Assembly: GCA_003993805.1 (NCBI GenBank)
Contig: RSEF01000003.1
Span: 59,393,992-59,457,991 of the forward strand
DNA length: 64,000 nucleotides
Direction: 5' to 3'
From: Himantopus leucocephalus
Lineage: Eukaryota; Chordata; Aves; Charadriiformes; Recurvirostridae
Position numbers and translations under genes: made by a program. A model generated the notes under the pieces. It saw only the letters and a list, made by a program, of their open reading frames with translations, was not told the DNA's origin and made no database searches. Below, in pieces: positions 14,030 to 24,493 of the stretch (position 1 is its first letter; the number at the start of each line of letters is the position of its first letter).

Positions 14030-15110
14030 TGCAGATGAAACTGAATTGCTGTTCTTTGTTGCTCTAAAAGAATGGCTGAACAACATGAATGTGATTGTGT
14101 CTCCCTGCAATTCCTAATGAACAGGTATAAAGATCACCAATAATGAAAGGAGCAATTAATTTAATCTAAGAGTTTAAGCAGATAGTGGACATGAAGAGCA
14201 AATTGAAACTAGACAGTCACTGCAAACTGAGGCCAAGATATTAGCAGAGCAATATGAAGACCTTTTTACTGCTTACACTAATGCCTTCTTTGAGCAAACA
14301 GATGTTCTAGAATTGTAAATCCAATACATTTCATGAATGCTAACATCCTCTGGAAAATAAATAGTTTGCTAAAGTTGGATTACAAAGAAGTTTACTTCTT
14401 TAAAAAGGAATTTTGTAGCCAGCAGATTTACAAAATCCAATAGTTCCCTGCAGTGCCATATTTCTAAATTTTTTTAGAAATTAAACCAAACATTATTAAC
14501 ATAAAAATGTCAGTGGCTGAGTATGTAAAATGATTGTTTCTTAGAATCCTTTCTTAAAACATGCATATTGGAACCAGAATCATAACGGCTCCGACAGTAT
14601 GGATTAACATCATACAAGAGACCACAATTATGACAAAGCAGCCATTTCACTTTTGGAAGGACAAATTAGATATTTTTGAATGTACAAGTTGAGTGAACAG
14701 TCTGTCATTCATATCTTCGCGCATTTCAATGGCAGGTTTTTTTCCCCTCTGGCACTTATGGTTTTGATGCATCAGCCACCAGGAAAGGACATTGTTCTGG
14801 AAGGTTTAGCAAAAAAGCATTGAAATGTAACCACAAAAGAAGATTTCAAGTAGCATTAAAGATCTGATTTAAACCCACAAAAGCAAAGAAATTTAAGAGT
14901 AAGTCAATTATGATTGACATGTGTCTCTTAATGTATACTAGATACTGCTTGCTGAGCATGCAGGAAGTTATTAAAACCATTTAACAATACATTTTGCATA
15001 ATGACAGCCAGATCAAGGAGCACAGTCAATTAAAACAAGGGATAGATAAATTCAAAAATTATGGCAGCTAATTCAGCACAGGGATGTAATTAAAAGTTCA
15101 AGTGATTATG
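14030..15110. promoter_or_regulatory. Candidate conserved non-coding element (enhancer-like)
   Basis: This block lacks repeats and long open frames and is dense in homeodomain-type ATTA/TAAT cores. Visible motif-like strings are gcaattaatttaatc near 14,150, a PBX/MEIS-like tgattgacat at 14,911-14,920 and an octamer-like ttttgcata at 14,992-15,000, followed at once by a MEIS/TGIF-type tgacag. A 9-bp perfect hairpin (atttctaaa / tttagaaat, 4-nt loop) lies at 14,460-14,481. Such composition is typical of vertebrate developmental enhancers in gene deserts. Conservation itself was not tested, so this is inference from composition and motif clustering. Confidence 0.35.
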
Positions 15111-16104
15111 TAAACCTTTGTGGTTCACTTGTCGGACTGTCATACTCATGGTAACAAGCTGAAGGGACCCTGTGAAGGACCATAATTCTCCCACCTGCCT
15201 GCCTACAGTGAGTCCTCCAAACTCAAACACAGACCTCTGCAGGGAGGTGATTTTCTGTATAGAAATAGCAGTCACTGCTAATCCTGCTAAAGTCACTAGG
15301 AGCTGCAGGTGGTTAAAACTTTCATGAAAGCATCGTCTGTAAGAGATTGACTTCTGAAAATTTTATGTGTGGATATTAGCATTTGGTCTTGGTGAAAACA
15401 ACTGATATTTGGTGTAAAGATGTTTATGATGCTTTAAGGACAGAAACAGGTGAAGACAACCCTGAAATTTGGAACCTATGATTTGGAAACACCTTCAACA
15501 ACAAGACGAGAGACTCTTCAAAGATTTCCAAAAGAGAGATGGAAAAAAAGGGAGGGAGGGAGGGAACTGTAAGCAATATGTTTCTGGTACTTCCCTTGTT
15601 TTGCAGGAGGAACAGCTCATTAAAACACACTTAAAATGACGCTGCAAGGGAAGCAGATTTTGAATTGGTGAGGTCTGCAAATCAGAGTTGATTTCTGCAA
15701 CACAAGCACATTCACTACCTCCAGCAGTCAGATGGGATGTGGTCTAGTAAACATTTTATGCTGTGAGACCTACAGCTGTTTATATAGACAGACCAAAGCT
15801 CCTCCGAAAGCTCTTTGCCTAGAAGCCACCCAGCCATGTTCATATAGCACCAGACTCCAACTAATGCACTTATCTACCAGTTCCAGCAGATTAGAGCCCA
15901 AGTTGGGTTAGGACAGCTCTGTTTCTATCTGCACATGTAGATGTAACAACTGAGACATGAAATACAGATTTTTTTCCATATTTTGATACTAAAACATTCT
16001 GTAACTTTGATAAAAGATTGTGACCTCTCAATATCACGGTCTTCTCTGCCCCTTTTTTTTTTCTTCATTTTTGCTACTTAGATAGAAATTTTTGCAGTAC
16101 ATCT
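15111..16104. other. Non-coding stretch, nothing recognised
   Basis: No gene or repeat family was recognised. A short GGGA-rich tract (gggagggagggaggg) lies near 15,551-15,565 and a T-rich run near 16,050. Open frames do not exceed 68 codons. Confidence 0.55.
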
Positions 16105-16165
16105 TTTATTGCAGCACCTAACACAGTAATGGACTAATGTTCATTTCTGCATTTAGGCTCAACAG
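16105..16165 (+). repeat. Possible ancient SINE-tail fragment
   Basis: The string gcagcacctaacacagtaat followed by atttaggctca resembles the tail of an old sauropsid SINE family, in which a 'gcgcctagcacaatgg' motif is followed by 'gggctcctaggtgc'. The match is short and decayed, and rests on memory of the family rather than an alignment. It lies about 140 bp from a second, oppositely oriented MIR-like relic. Confidence 0.3.
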
Positions 16166-16299
16166 GAAGAGAACTATGACTGCTGGTATAAACGATAAGA
16201 ACATGCTCTAACCCCTTTCCTGGCACATTCCACCCAATGGTATGGAACACCTTGCCGCAAATTAATACTCAGTCTCATGCAAGCATCGTCTCCGCTTTA

Positions 16300-16392
16300 C
16301 TTTGGAGTAGGACACAGAGCAGTTACAGAACTTCCCCCAAGGTCATTTGTGAAGTCTCTGCCAAAGCAAGAATAGAGCACACATGATTACCA
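16300..16392 (-). repeat. MIR-like SINE relic, antisense
   Basis: Reading the plus strand, gacacagagcagttacagaa, then cccccaaggtca, then gaagtctctgccaaagc and aatagagcac follow the order of an inverted MIR-type SINE core ('cagagaggttaagtgacttgcccaaggtcacacagc...ggcagagccaggattcgaacc'). The copy is heavily diverged, as expected of an element that spread before modern birds arose. MIR-like cores are occasionally exapted as enhancers; nothing here shows that directly. Confidence 0.55.
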
Positions 16393-17620
16393 GTTTTTAC
16401 TTCAGCTGTATAATGATTATTTCCCTGAGACACATCTCTTTATGCATATGTCCTTAGTAATAAAAAATGGGGAAAAAGAAATACCTCAGATATATGCGAT
16501 GCAGTCTATAAGCAGAACTCTCTCTAAACAATACGTCTTTCAAATTTTTTTCCATGAGGCATCAACATCTCTTTAAGGACTTTATCATCGTTACTGACAC
16601 ATAATCATTCCTTGCAGGTGGAAAACATTGTGCTGAGAGATAATTGGGATAGTTATTGGATATGACTCCTCACTGGTTTTAAGGCAGTATTAAGGCATGA
16701 TTGCATTCTGCTCAAAAAAAAAGAATGAATATTCTTTGCATTTATGTCAGATTGAGTGATTTATGGGTACTGTAAGTACTGCATTAGATCATAAGGTCTA
16801 ACATTATCTGATAGGATGCAATGCAAACTTAAAATATGGATGCTTTCCCTCTGTAGAGTGGAAAACCTTTTTTGGCTGTTTGAGTCACATTTGCTATTGA
16901 TTTATCAGGGTGGGGTAATTTGACGTCAACTGTCATCTAGGGTACCATACTCATTGTAAAGGGAACAAATATTTTGAAAGCCCCTCCTAAATAAGTGGGC
17001 TTATTAATGAACAAATTCTGGTATTTGTAAATGACCACTTTGCTGACACATTTGTGAGCAATAAATTACTCTCATGAATCCTGTTTGTGGTGAGCAGCCC
17101 AAATTACTGAGCAAACCCTGGTTCCTCAAACAAGGGCTTGGGCTTGAGAGTGTTTGGGAGAAAAAGGGGGCAGCTGAAGGAGGACACTACTTTATCCAAC
17201 AAGATCTTTGAAAGGGAAATCCCTGCCCAGGTGATTGGGGAGGGGAAAATCCCCCACTCAGAGCAAGTGAAATAATAGTTTATATAGCTAAGGAAGCATT
17301 AAATTTGCTATTCTTTTTCTCCAGGATAATATTCCACCTATCAGTGTCCTGGAAATGCAGTGTGTCCTGGTGTCAATTTTTTTGTACGTTATGTATGTAT
17401 GCACTTATCTGTAGACACTCATAGCAAACACATAGTCACACACTTATGCTACATGTGTATATTTGAAGGTTTGGAGTTTTTTCTGATTCTAATTGTGTCA
17501 CAACTGAAAAAGATTAAACAGGTAAAAATATGTGCAGTACATGAACAGCAGGTGTGCAATACCAAGAAAAGGAGGACAAGTACCATTTTGTAACAAAGTT
17601 CATGCTTCATCTTTAATTCA
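16393..17620. other. Non-coding stretch, nothing recognised
   Basis: No gene, repeat family or RNA gene was seen. A moderately GC-rich patch around 17,100-17,260 contains several GGGG runs but no clear four-run G-quadruplex. Confidence 0.5.
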
Positions 17621-17700
17621 AAATTGGTCTGACCCAAAGCCCACTGGAGTCAATGCAAGCCTCTGCATTAACTTCAGAGGGTTTGGGATCAAGCCCAATA
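17621..17700. mobile_element. Palindromic non-autonomous DNA transposon relic (MITE-like)
   Basis: The two halves are inverted copies. The left arm at about 17,626-17,656 reads ggtctgacccaaagcccact and runs on into ggagtcaatgc. The reverse complement of the right arm at 17,665-17,695 reads ggcttgatcccaaaccctct and runs on into gaagttaatgc. They pair over roughly 30 bp with a handful of mismatches around an 8-nt centre. The 'acccaaagcccattgaagtcaatg' palindrome is a familiar old element of bird and reptile genomes. No transposase is present. Transcribed RNA would fold into a hairpin, so a decayed miRNA-like hairpin is an alternative reading, but the family resemblance favours a MITE. Confidence 0.6.
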
Positions 17701-19526
17701 TCATTCCTGTTGTTAGGGCTCATTGTTTAATTTTAGTAAAAGAAAGCTGTTTAATTTCCTTTTTTAGAAGTAAAAATTTTATAAGACCGAATGCCAGTTG
17801 TGTCCATTTTTGTATTAAAAGCTTCTTCACTGGATACTTTGTCAGTAGAATGGTTAAGTCGTGGTATATTTTTAGGATCTCATTCAGTGAAAAGGGATGT
17901 CAGAAATGAACAGCCCCAAAATTTACACCTCACGCCATGGAAGTTTCCCAAGAGAGGGGGAAAAAAAAAAAAAAAAGAAACTAAACATAATTTTATTGCC
18001 TAGTGAGACCTTTGGCTATTGTTCTGTGTTGCTTTCATGGGATGCAGTGTCACTATGTGCAATACTACAGGCATTTCCAGTCATTGTTTCATATACAGAA
18101 TTCCCATTGAAGTCAATGGCACCATTGCATGAAACTCCATGGCAGGACATGGCTGTAACAGCACTATTTTATCCTAATGTAACAACCCAGCTGGCTGCAA
18201 AGTCATCACTAAGCCAGGTGATGACACCACTGAAGCTGAGTTTCCGTTGAAAAAATAAGAAAAACGTGAAGATATAAGACACCAAGCCCAGATCCTCACT
18301 GTCGTTACTCCACAGCCAGAGAAACTCCGGCAAAGTGTTTGTAACCCTCTCACTCTTCCAGTCATCTTCTCCCACCTGCAGCTCCAAGAGTTGAAGGAGA
18401 GCAAGCTCCTCCTCTACAAGGAAGGAAGCTTCTCTGATGCCAAAATTACAGCTCCACCTTTCCCCAGACCAAATCAAAGCTGGCTGCAAAGATGTCATGA
18501 CATATTTACTCTATTCAACAGATGTCTGGCAAAGCAAACCACACGGGCCTTTGGAAGGTGTAAGATTCATAGGGTTTTTTACTTAATTTTTTAAAAAATT
18601 CTGGTCAGCATTTTAATGCTGGATTGTCGTTATCTCCAAAAGTCTGGTTTAATGGTAGCAGTTACTGTCTCAGCCTAATTCTTAAGTGATTTGCCACCTG
18701 TCTCATTAAAATTAAAGCGGTGTCCACCTATGTATTCTGGGTTCTTTATTCATGTGAGCTCTTAACCATGAAATGCGGGGCAGCAAGCAAGAAACTAGTC
18801 CAGAAGAAACATTCTGATGTGGAGGAAAAACTCAGTCAGCCACACCAGGCACACAGGCTGCTGTGAATATTGTGAGGTGTCACAGCCACTGCTCATGGCC
18901 ATGCATATGACCGCCTTCCTAAATGGCCTCCAAAACCAAACATGTCTAGGCAAGTTGCTTTTAAGACACCACAGTTTCACAGATATGATTTCTCCAAACA
19001 TTCAACCTTAGGGCTATTTTCAGTTTTTCATTATTATACCATGCCTGAGGTGATTTTTAAAAGGAAATTCTGATGGAAATATTTTTGTCAGTTTTATGAG
19101 GAATGGAAGAACGAAGGATCTATTCTCATTGTGAAGAAAAAAAAAAAAAGTGGTAACACAGCTCCTGCAAAAATGTCTGATTCTGAGATGTGAAATTTAG
19201 CATGGGTCTCTTGTGCTTAGTTCCAGGGTAAAAAATAGATTGAGTGATAATAAACAAGAGAAAAATCATTCTTGTGCATGCTTGGTAGACAAGTAGCCTG
19301 AGGAAGAGTGTTTGTGATATCATTCCATCATAGGGAAGAATGCTTTTTAGTCTCTGGAAAGTGGATAGCATGTTACATTGGTTCTCAGCAAATCTGGATT
19401 TTGTCCCTGTTTCTGCTACTGGCCTCATGAGTGCACTGATAAAAATCACTTTTCTCTACTTTGCCTGTGCTTCCACAGCTTTAAAATCAGGAAAACTTAT
19501 ACTTACCTTTTTTTTTTTTTTTTTTT
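17701..19526. other. Non-coding stretch; one possible palindrome fragment
   Basis: No gene was recognised. A short string cccattgaagtcaatggcac near 18,105 recalls the centre of the old palindromic transposon families, but without a matching arm. A poly-A run lies at about 17,949-17,966. Overlapping open frames of 109-117 codons on both strands near 17,900-18,500 resemble nothing known and are probably chance. Confidence 0.5.
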
Positions 19527-19530
19527 NTCT
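19508..19530. other. Homopolymer T run with an assembly N
   Basis: A run of T ends in one N at 19,527. Unlike the N at 3,223, no duplicated flank surrounds it, so it probably marks uncertain homopolymer length or a tiny unfilled gap. Confidence 0.85.
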
Positions 19531-22500
19531 CAGACCCCTTAATTAAGGATCCGGAACAGAGCTAGATAGTGTTATTATTATTAATAGCCTAGGATAACGT
19601 GGGAAGAAAACAGAGATGATGACTCTACAACTTTTTTTAATAGAAATTCTCCAGTATTCAGTCTGGCACAAATTGTTATGTATAACAGGACAGAGAAATA
19701 ACACAGTATTAAGGCAACTTTTCCTAAAACAGCCATTGATTTAGGATACCTCAGATTTATGAAGTTCAGTTCAAATGTCTTTTTTTTCATGTTTTCTTCA
19801 GTGAGAATGCACAACTCCACTTCCGCAAACACAGAGGGTGGGAAACGCCAAAAAATGAAGCCCAAAGTGTTTCAAATCAAGTTTTTCAAATAATAGGTGG
19901 TTTCATTTTATATTTTAAAAAAATTGCTTTAGTTGACATTTTAGGAGATCAAATGCTGCTCCTTTAGGACTACATCTGCATATGTGTGTGTGTGTGTGTG
20001 TGTATGTACGGGTACGCATGTGTGTCTATATATTTTAATTAATGTTTGGTTCTGTAAAGCATTTAGAAGAAATAAAAAAGAAGAAAATCTGGTCTCTCAA
20101 CTACTTCAATTGACAATATCTTATTAAGTTGAGGGATTAATTTTATTCCAAGTGCATGGCAAAAGAGAAGTCAAAAATTTTACTCAGAGCCAAGGGCAAC
20201 AGGGGAGTTGCCTTTTTCAAGAAACATGGCTGTACAAAACTTGCAAAGTTTATGGAATCTTTCTGGTTTGTATTGCTTTACAAGATCTGACAGAGGAGTA
20301 TTGTTTCCAGAAGTGTAACTTCTTAATGCGTTTCCCAGAATTCTTAAAATATTGTACGTAGCCAGTAGTGGTCTAAGGGTCACCTGCATCCTGCTGGAAT
20401 AACCTCACCTATACATGGATAGAATTAGGTAGCCCTGTATATAGATATACTCTTTTCTTTCTTTTTTTCAATAGATTTTTCAGAATAATGCAAAGCTGTT
20501 GAGATATTAAGGACGTTTTAGAGCACAGGAGGAGTATACTTTAAAATCTTCAAGTGTTAAGCAAAGCATTCTGCTGTGTTGTTTATTAATATTTAGCAGA
20601 AAGCACAACACCCTTCTTCCCCTGCCCCTTCATTTCACTAAATGACTCACAGGTAGCATTTCAAGGAGATCTGAAATTCCAAGAAATACGAACTAACTTG
20701 ATCCCAAAGCTTCCTCTCAAGCAAATTATCCTGATCAGGAGTACAGCTTCATATGGTATTTCCATGGATGTAAAGCACATGAGACAAAAATTTTAAACCA
20801 CTGCTCCCCAGTCTTGACCATGTGCAACCAACTAATTGTCGACTATGCATAATTATTTCATTTTTTCCTAATCTGTGAGCTATAAAGCACCTATCATGGC
20901 TGCCACCCAGACTTTTCAATAACATTGAAACAAGGCAAAACAAAAGAGCCCTCAAATATTGACTCAGTAATCTATCTCCCTCCCTCAAGGAAAACTTGCC
21001 TGCCATAAAATTCCAATCAGTTGCACACACACAATTATGAAAATATGGGCCTCAAAACTTCATTCAAAAGACTGATTACGCTAAATATAGATCAACATGT
21101 AATTTCTCCTTCCTTTCTATTTTTAAATCGTGTTTTTGACAAATGTTGAAATGATAATGAGCAGTTTAGATTGTTTTTTTTCTTTTTTGCATCGAAGGTT
21201 CGTGGAGGGTTTCATGGTTTTAATAGCTATGTATTCTTTATTGCTCCTTTAAAATACTAATAAAAGTGATGAAAAGGCATGAAAAATCATCACTGATTGC
21301 AGAGGAATTCACTTTAAATATGATCTTTCCTTTGCTCAGTTATCATCTGTGGTGGTGTTTCCTTACAGAAATGGTAAAGGGCTAAAAGTTCTTAATAAAA
21401 AACACATGCTTTTCTTTACTTCACCAACACACTTGGATGTATTCCCCTGTGGAAAACTACACGAGGTTAACCACTGCAAGGCAGCTTTATGGTAAATCGG
21501 ATCCGTTTTTAAAAATGCATTCCCAGAAGATTCAGTTTAATACACTGTTTCTGAGAATACCTCTGTGAGAGTGCCTTTTCTCTTTGATAGTGTTACTCTT
21601 CATATTTGGAAGCAATCTCAGCTGGTGAAGGGCAGGAACAGAAAACACCATTTTGAGACAATAAATAATCAAAGACCAGAATTGCTTAGAAATTAAAGAC
21701 AAGGAGCATGTATGTGTTGCATTCAGTATCTTTTTTTTCTGTCTCTGGACATGTAAAATTATTCTTCCCACTTAACAGAAGGGAAAATGGATGATTTTCC
21801 TTGAAGTATGTATAAGGCAGTGTTTCACTGATCCCAACCTTGAAATACAGCAATGACACCGAGAAGCTGTTATCCCCACTTACGGCCAGGTCTGGAATAT
21901 AATGCACCTTCTAGTTAAAACTGCAAAATGTGTTTTTAAGGTTTTTTTATTTATGTTTTGAAAGTTTATCCTAGTTTGAGAAAATATCCCTACACTTAAA
22001 ATGGGAATTCCTGTGGACTCAGGAGCATGTCTTAGAAGAAAAAAATTTTAAGCCAGATCTTCCCATTCGCAAATTGCACGTTGGGGTCTGCCATTAACAA
22101 TTGATTCCACATAAAACTACTTCCATTCCTTGTTCAGGAGTGGAGAGAGAGCCTTGCACATTAAGAGGGGGGAAGGGGGCAGAAGGGGGAGAAAAGGATC
22201 TTAATTCAAAGACAGAAAAAGAGGCCTCGAACAAGCATTTGACCTTGCTCTGAAGGAAAAAAAAAATAGTAGGTGCTAAATGAAATAATAAAAAAAAAGC
22301 TATTGGTGAAATAAGAGTATCAGATCAGCTGGTTTTCTGGTGAAGGCACTTTCCAGAAAGGTTAGAGGAACATAATACCTGACAATACACTCCCCCATTG
22401 TCCACCATGCAAGTAGCTTCAAAAGCACACCAGGAAGTGTTTTTTCATGAAGGTGGTAGGTACAAGGAGGGTTATTGGCTTAGGAAGAGGCTCGTTTTCT

Positions 22501-24447
22501 TTGTAATTTCTTTCTCAGACTGTGAGAGGTTAAAATGGTTAAGCAGTTTTCCTTCACTCCATATTATAGCTCATTCCTACAAGCAATAAAATGAAGGAAT
22601 TACTTGTAAGGGCAGAAATGTCATTATTTTTGCACTCATCCTGACCCCAGCATCTAAAAATACAAAATGCTGGAATTTGTAGAGCAGGTGACATTTTAAA
22701 AAAGGGCCCAGGGAAGTCTAATAGTGTAAAGGCTAAATGTACTTAGGAGGCGGAGGGACAGAAATAGAGAGATATCTCTGCTTCTGACCTAGGCCTAACA
22801 AGATTGGCCACATAATTCATTTCAATGACTTCTTGTCTGTGCAGTTTACCTCTGGGTTTAGACAGAAACATTTCTCTTTAGCATAATGGATCACAGTGTC
22901 AAGCTGGCTACCTTCTGCCTCAGAATGGGGTTAATTTTAGCCTGATCCTCATGTTGAACACACAAGGAATATATATGACTCATCAACTTTTGCCAAAAGC
23001 ATAAGATACATTCCTGAAACTCAAAGGCTATCTGCTATCTGAAAAAGATTCAGCTGCCTTGTATTAATTGAGCTGAGCTTCCTTCTAGGTCTCCAGCAGC
23101 CTACTGAAGATACACAAGAAGGTATATAAAATTTCTAAAACCCCTGTATCACAATTCTGCAATCCTTTATTTATTTTTTTTCCCTAACAGCCTCACTACA
23201 TACCTGGTCAAATTTGAGTGCTTAATTCTGCTTCCACAGGGATACTGCATTATTTCTAGTGTATTAGCTAGTGTTTATCCTGCAGGCTTTCAACTCTGAG
23301 CATGCTACAGCCTGGAGAACCGGGCTTTTGAGCAGGTGTAAAAGAGGAATTAATGAAATGGTGAGCAAAAGTTATTTTTAGTCTTCATGATTTGAAGGCA
23401 GACATGGCTAAATACTGAATCACATGAGTAAAATGACAAGGAGTCTATAAGAAGTCCAGTAAGGATGGCCATGTAGTTTCAGAAAAATTAAGACATTTCT
23501 CTGCATTTCCCTTAGTCTATCTTTTTATAATCAACAAATACCTGCTAATACTGTCTTGCCCCTCCACTCAAATTTCCAGCTCTCGTGTGCAGTCAGGCCT
23601 CCCAGAAAGGGGTAAACAAAGTATTCAAAGGGCAGAACAGTGCAATACTAGTAAGGGAATTTTAGGCACTTCCAGTCTCAGAGGACCTAGGCTGTTTTTT
23701 TACATTACTTTTTCAGAGCAGATGTGACCTAAGGCTAAAATCCCTGCTCCGCTGCAGGCCGTAACAAAAAACGCATGGGCTTCACCAGGGTCAGGCTTTC
23801 ACTCAATGAGCCTGTAGCATGCTTTGCTGTTGCAAAACAGAACTGAGCCCAAAGAGCAGACATGTCGAGCAAGGTGGCATCGTTTCTTAATAGTCATCTT
23901 TTTACCTGCCACAGTAGCAGACCGTGGCGCAGCAGGAAGAGATGCTTGCAGTTCCCTGTGAGCACAGTCCTGCATTGCACATGACAAGTTCTTCTGCTTC
24001 CCCAAAGCATAATGATTCACCAGATTTAGCCAGGAGCTCTACCGAAAAGCTCCAGTCACACACAGTTTCATCATCAACTGCTATATTTATTTTGCCCTCC
24101 TTATATTGATGGTGGTTTTTTAACCCGCGCCCATCTCCCCAGCAGAGAAAACTGGGCAGACCAACGCTGGGGCTGCTGCAGCTTTGGCAACTTCTCTAGC
24201 AGCATCTTTCCTGACTTTCCTACTTCAGAGAATACCAAAGCATATCTCTTCTTCACTAGCCCCACCAAGACCACCATTTAGGCAAAGCACAGCCATTGCT
24301 TGCTCTCAGAGCCAGGTCCCATCAAGGGCAGCACCAACTTTTTGCCACCAAGCTCCCCAGTGTCAGCTGCAGTGGGAGGGACTGTCACTGCGCTGATAAT
24401 TTTTTTCAGAAGCCAATGTCAACCCCTGTGAGAGGCAGAGAGCCTCC
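19531..24447. other. Non-coding AT-rich stretch with a TG microsatellite and a G-rich tract
   Basis: No gene was recognised. Contents are the TG repeat at 19,983-20,003 and a purine tract with three G runs at 22,167-22,189 (six, five and five Gs), which falls one run short of a classical quadruplex. Open frames stay below 95 codons and show no family features. Confidence 0.55.
19983..20025. repeat. (TG)n microsatellite
   Basis: About ten uninterrupted TG units are followed by an imperfect TG/TA extension (tgtatgtacgggtacgcatg). It is typical of vertebrate dinucleotide repeats and probably length-polymorphic. Confidence 0.9.
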
Positions 24448-24493
24448 CGTTATAAATTGGCATAGTTCCATTAAATTTATGCTGAGTTACACC
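24448..24493. mobile_element. Small palindromic transposon relic (weak)
   Basis: The plus strand reads tataaattggcatagttcc, a short centre, then gctgagttacacc. The reverse complement of the right half (ggtgtaactcagcataaatt) aligns to the left half at about two-thirds of positions. The pattern matches the old sauropsid palindrome 'tgtaaatcggcatagctccattgacttcaatgg...gattacacc'. It is short and decayed, so the assignment is moderate at best. Confidence 0.4.

Noticed and set aside
20790..20830. Another cagtggttt-like transposon end on the minus strand
   Set aside because: The match is about nine bases, with no second end within several hundred bases.
22167..22189. G-rich tract as a quadruplex
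   Set aside because: Only three runs of three or more Gs lie within reach; the fourth is GG after a longer loop.
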